The position numbers were made by a program, and so were the translations under genes. Positions 6,281 through 7,809 of a DNA stretch of 7,809 bases are shown here, in pieces. How positions within the stretch are numbered: the stretch's first letter is position 1; each line of letters starts with the position of its first letter. The DNA is from Geodermatophilaceae bacterium (GTDB lineage Bacteria; Actinomycetota; Actinomycetes; Mycobacteriales; Geodermatophilaceae). The notes below the pieces were generated by a model. The model saw nothing but the letters and a program-made list of their open reading frames with translations, was not told where the DNA came from and made no database searches. The stretch covers positions 1-7,809 of the forward strand of contig JACCSC010000045.1 of the NCBI GenBank assembly GCA_013813215.1, written 5' to 3'.

Positions 6281-6838
6281 ATTGCAGATTCGGGGTCTGC
6301 GGCCCTTCCGCAGGGCGGGTTCGCCGAGTACGCCGTCGTCCCGCAGGCCGTGCTACGCGTGGACGGGCTCAATCGCATCCCCGACGGCGTCGGTTTCGAC
6401 GAGGCCTCGGTGGCCGAGCCGCTGGCCTGCGTGATCAACGGCCAGGAACTGGCCCGGGTCGGGGCCGGGGACGACGTGGTAGTGATCGGGGCGGGGCCGA
6501 TCGGCTGCCTGCACGTCCGGGTGGCGCGCGCGTACGGCGCGGCCCGAGTCTTCCTTGTCGAGCTGAACCGCGCGGCTGGACCTGTCGGCCCGCGCGGTCC
6601 AGCCCGACGCCGCGATCTGCGCCGCCGAGACCGATCCGGTGCAGGCCGTCCTGGACCTCACCGGCGGCCGCGGCGCCGACGTCGTCATCACCGCGGCGGC
6701 CTCCGGGGCGGCGCAGGAACAGGCAGTGCGGATGGCGGCGCGGCGCGGGCGGATCAGCCTGTTCGGCGGGCTGCCCAAGGACAAGCCGACGATCACGCTG
6801 GACGCCAACCTCGTGCACTACCGCGAGCTGCTCGTGGC
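6281..6838 (+). pseudogene. Zinc-dependent (sorbitol/threonine dehydrogenase-like) dehydrogenase, truncated at both ends and frameshifted
   Basis: The first part, in the frame of base 6281, contains PQGGFAEYAVVPQAV, EPLACVINGQE and the Rossmann motif VVIGAGPIGCLH followed by VFLVELNRA. These are hallmarks of sorbitol-type MDR dehydrogenases. Near 6570 similarity jumps to the frame of base 6570 (ARLDLSARAV), which continues with VLDLTGGRGADVVITAAASG, AAQEQAVRMAARRGRISLFG and PKDKPTITLDANLVHYREL. That is a one-base-type frameshift inside a single ancestral gene. The N-terminal half with the catalytic zinc ligands (Cys, His-Glu) is absent, as is the last roughly 80-100 residues after HYRELLVA. 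The remnant keeps the cofactor domain only and cannot be an active enzyme. It is unlike the intact dehydrogenase at 272-1297 (different Rossmann sequence), so it is not a recent duplicate. Confidence 0.8.
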
Positions 6839-6972
6839 AGCTGGGCTCGGGCGGGCCGGCGGCCGACTGGCAAGGAGCCATCGGCGAGGCCCGCGTGTTC
6901 CCGGTGGCCCTGGACAACGCGGACGTCGTTGACGTCTGCAGCAGCAAGGAGCGGCCGCCGGCGACCGGCTAG
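6838..6972 (+). pseudogene. Possible C-terminal fragment of a LamG/concanavalin-like domain protein
   Basis: Directly after the dehydrogenase similarity stops, the frame of base 6838 gives LGSGGPAADWQGAIGEARVF, then PVALDNADVVDVC, ending at TAG 6970-6972. The pattern W-x-G-x-I-x-E-x-R-V-F, x-x-A-L-x-x-A-D-V resembles the closing strands of LamG-like domains, in which a (F/W)xGxIDDVRVY segment precedes an 'ALs..ei' helix. Third positions are strongly G/C-biased in this frame. Only about 40 residues are present, with no start, so it would be the tail of a lost gene joined to the dehydrogenase remnant by a deletion. The match is short and by eye; the alternative is a second frameshift in a divergent dehydrogenase C-terminus, which fits less well. 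Confidence 0.35.
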
Positions 6973-6975
6973 CCT
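6970..6975 (+). promoter_or_regulatory. Candidate -10 element for a leaderless kinase transcript
   Basis: TAGCCT fits the actinobacterial -10 pattern TANNNT. Its last base is eight bases before the GTG at 6983, which would place the transcription start at or one base before the start codon. No Shine-Dalgarno sequence precedes that GTG, which fits leaderless translation. I see no convincing -35 element at 17-18 bases, so this is tentative. The TAG inside it is also the stop of the preceding LamG-like fragment. Confidence 0.35.
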
Positions 6976-6982
6976 CCCGGCT

Positions 6983-7768
6983 GTGAGCCACGGGCTGCGG
7001 GAGGTGTTCGCGACCCGGTACGTGCTGCCGCTCCGGGAGGGTGGTTCGCTGCCCGGCCTGGTCGAGGCCGACGACCTCGGCACGTACGTCGTGAAGTTCC
7101 ACGGCGCCGGGCAGGGCCGCAAGGCGCTCGTGGCCGAGGTCATCGCCGGCGAGCTGGCCCGCGAGCTGGGCCTGCCCGTCCCCGAGCTGGTGGTCGTCCG
7201 GCTGGAGCCCACGATGGCCAACGCCGAACCCGACGAGGAAGTGCAGGACCTGCTCAAGGCCAGCCCCGGGCTCAACCTCGGCGTGGACTACCTGCCCGGC
7301 TCGCTCGGCATCGAGCGGCCGGACGGTTTCGACGCCGAGTTCGCCGCCCGCGTCCTGTGGTTCGACGCCTTCGTGCAGAACGTCGACCGCTCCTGGCGCA
7401 ACCCTAACCTGCTGCGCTGGCACGGGAAGCCCTGGCTGATCGACCACGGCGCGGCGCTGTACTTCCACCACGACTGGCCGGCCGCAGACTCGGCCGCGCA
7501 GCGGCCCTACCGGATGGCGGCCGAGCACATCCTGCTCGGCGTGGCCGCGCCGCTGGGGCCGGTGCACGAGGCGCTGGCGCCGCGCATCGATGAGGCGCTG
7601 CTGGGCTCGGTCACCGGCCGTGTCCCAGACCGCTGGCTCAGCGACGAGCCGGGGTTCGCCGACGCCGACGCCGTACGCCGGGCGTACGCCGAAGTGCTAG
7701 TGACCCGGGCCGCGCAACCGAACGGCTGGCTCGACGCGGTGGAGGTGGCTCGTGTCGGCTCCCACTAG
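6983..7768 (+). CDS. HipA-like kinase (HipA family kinase, HipA_2 type)
   Basis: A 261-residue stand-alone kinase domain. The start region reads GLREVFATRYVLPLREGGSL, and GTG 6983 fits the usual beginning of the family. The same frame is open far upstream, but only because it crosses the dehydrogenase remnant. Kinase landmarks: a beta strand TYVVKFHG with K38 as the likely ATP-binding Lys, a helix AEVIAGELARELGLPVPE at 51-68, the catalytic loop FDAFVQNVDRSWRNPNLL at 127-144 with D135 and N140/N142 (compare N-x-D-R-H-x-x-N in HipA), and the metal-binding WLIDHGAAL with D154. It is shorter than E. coli HipA (about 440 residues) and lacks the N-terminal subdomain. It overlaps the next gene, a DUF3037 protein, by 17 bases; this pairing recurs in actinobacteria. 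No HipB-like antitoxin with a helix-turn-helix is adjacent, so a toxin role should not be assumed. Substrate unknown. Confidence 0.88.
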   Translation: MSHGLREVFATRYVLPLREGGSLPGLVEADDLGTYVVKFHGAGQGRKALVAEVIAGELARELGLPVPELVVVRLEPTMANAEPDEEVQDLLKASPGLNLGVDYLPGSLGIERPDGFDAEFAARVLWFDAFVQNVDRSWRNPNLLRWHGKPWLIDHGAALYFHHDWPAADSAAQRPYRMAAEHILLGVAAPLGPVHEALAPRIDEALLGSVTGRVPDRWLSDEPGFADADAVRRAYAEVLVTRAAQPNGWLDAVEVARVGSH

Positions 7769-7809
7769 ACGGCCCTACGAGTGGACCGTGCTCCGCGCCG
7801 TCCCGCGGG
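7752..7809 (+). CDS. DUF3037 family protein, N-terminal part only (3' partial)
   Basis: A GTG at 7752 is preceded by GGAGG at 7741-7745, six bases away, a good ribosome site lying inside the kinase gene. The 19 visible codons read MSAPTRRPYEWTVLRAVPR. The YEWTVLRAVPR segment is the characteristic opening of DUF3037 proteins, which typically begin with a Tyr-x-x-x-V-L-R-x-V-P strand. The frame runs off the right edge. Overlap with the kinase stop implies a co-translated pair. DUF3037 has no established function that I know of; the constant partnership with HipA-like kinases suggests a substrate, adaptor or regulator, which is inference only. Confidence 0.8.
   Translation, partial: MSAPTRRPYEWTVLRAVPR

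Noticed and set aside
6253..6285. tRNA-like T-arm (GTTCGA motif)
   Set aside because: No acceptor, D or anticodon stems of tRNA spacing can be formed around it; the pairing is explained by the hairpin.
6278..7768. A single 496-residue dehydrogenase-HipA fusion protein
   Set aside because: The frame is open by chance. The dehydrogenase similarity leaves it near 6570 and goes through two other frames, and the kinase has its own natural start at 6983.

Overview
The window is high-GC, with strong G/C bias at third codon positions, GTG starts beside ATG starts, and gene families typical of actinomycetes: a HipA-like kinase paired with a DUF3037 protein, and a GroEL beside a zinc alcohol dehydrogenase. 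I read it as chromosomal or accessory DNA of an actinobacterium, but cannot name the genus. All credible genes lie on the + strand.

Region 1 (1-3013) is a compact three-gene operon end: the 3' part of an unrecognised gene, an NAD-type zinc alcohol dehydrogenase starting in an ATGA overlap, and a divergent GroEL 24 bases further on. The order 'small hypothetical - alcohol dehydrogenase - GroEL' is the known downstream half of actinobacterial soluble di-iron monooxygenase operons (prmABCD propane monooxygenase, mimABCD). There the dehydrogenase oxidises the secondary alcohol product and the dedicated GroEL folds the hydroxylase. The monooxygenase genes themselves would lie left of the window and are inferred, not seen.

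Region 2 (3014-4961) is a patchwork. It has about 400 bases without an intact gene but with a coding-like remnant and hairpins, then an intact P-loop kinase of the chloramphenicol phosphotransferase-like type with visibly lower GC. After that come a beta-propeller-like fragment that appears to continue upstream through an in-frame TAG, and a 5'-truncated VOC/glyoxalase-family pseudogene with a TGA where a Trp codon is expected.

Region 3 (4962-6185) is one intact MFS transporter gene.

Region 4 (6186-6982) holds a strong two-part hairpin (6235-6280), then a zinc dehydrogenase pseudogene that lacks its N-terminal catalytic half, has a frameshift near 6570, and ends abruptly at about 6838. A short stretch resembling the C-terminal end of a LamG-type domain follows.

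Region 5 (6983-7809) is an intact HipA-like kinase gene, possibly leaderless, overlapping the start of a DUF3037 gene that runs off the window.

Overall an ordered catabolic operon end is followed by a decayed zone of gene fragments between intact accessory genes, the kind of pattern left by repeated insertion and deletion. I see no transposase, integrase, tRNA, rRNA or CRISPR array. No clearly new multi-gene system is demonstrable. The most interesting items are the dedicated GroEL, the HipA-DUF3037 pair and the fragment junctions.
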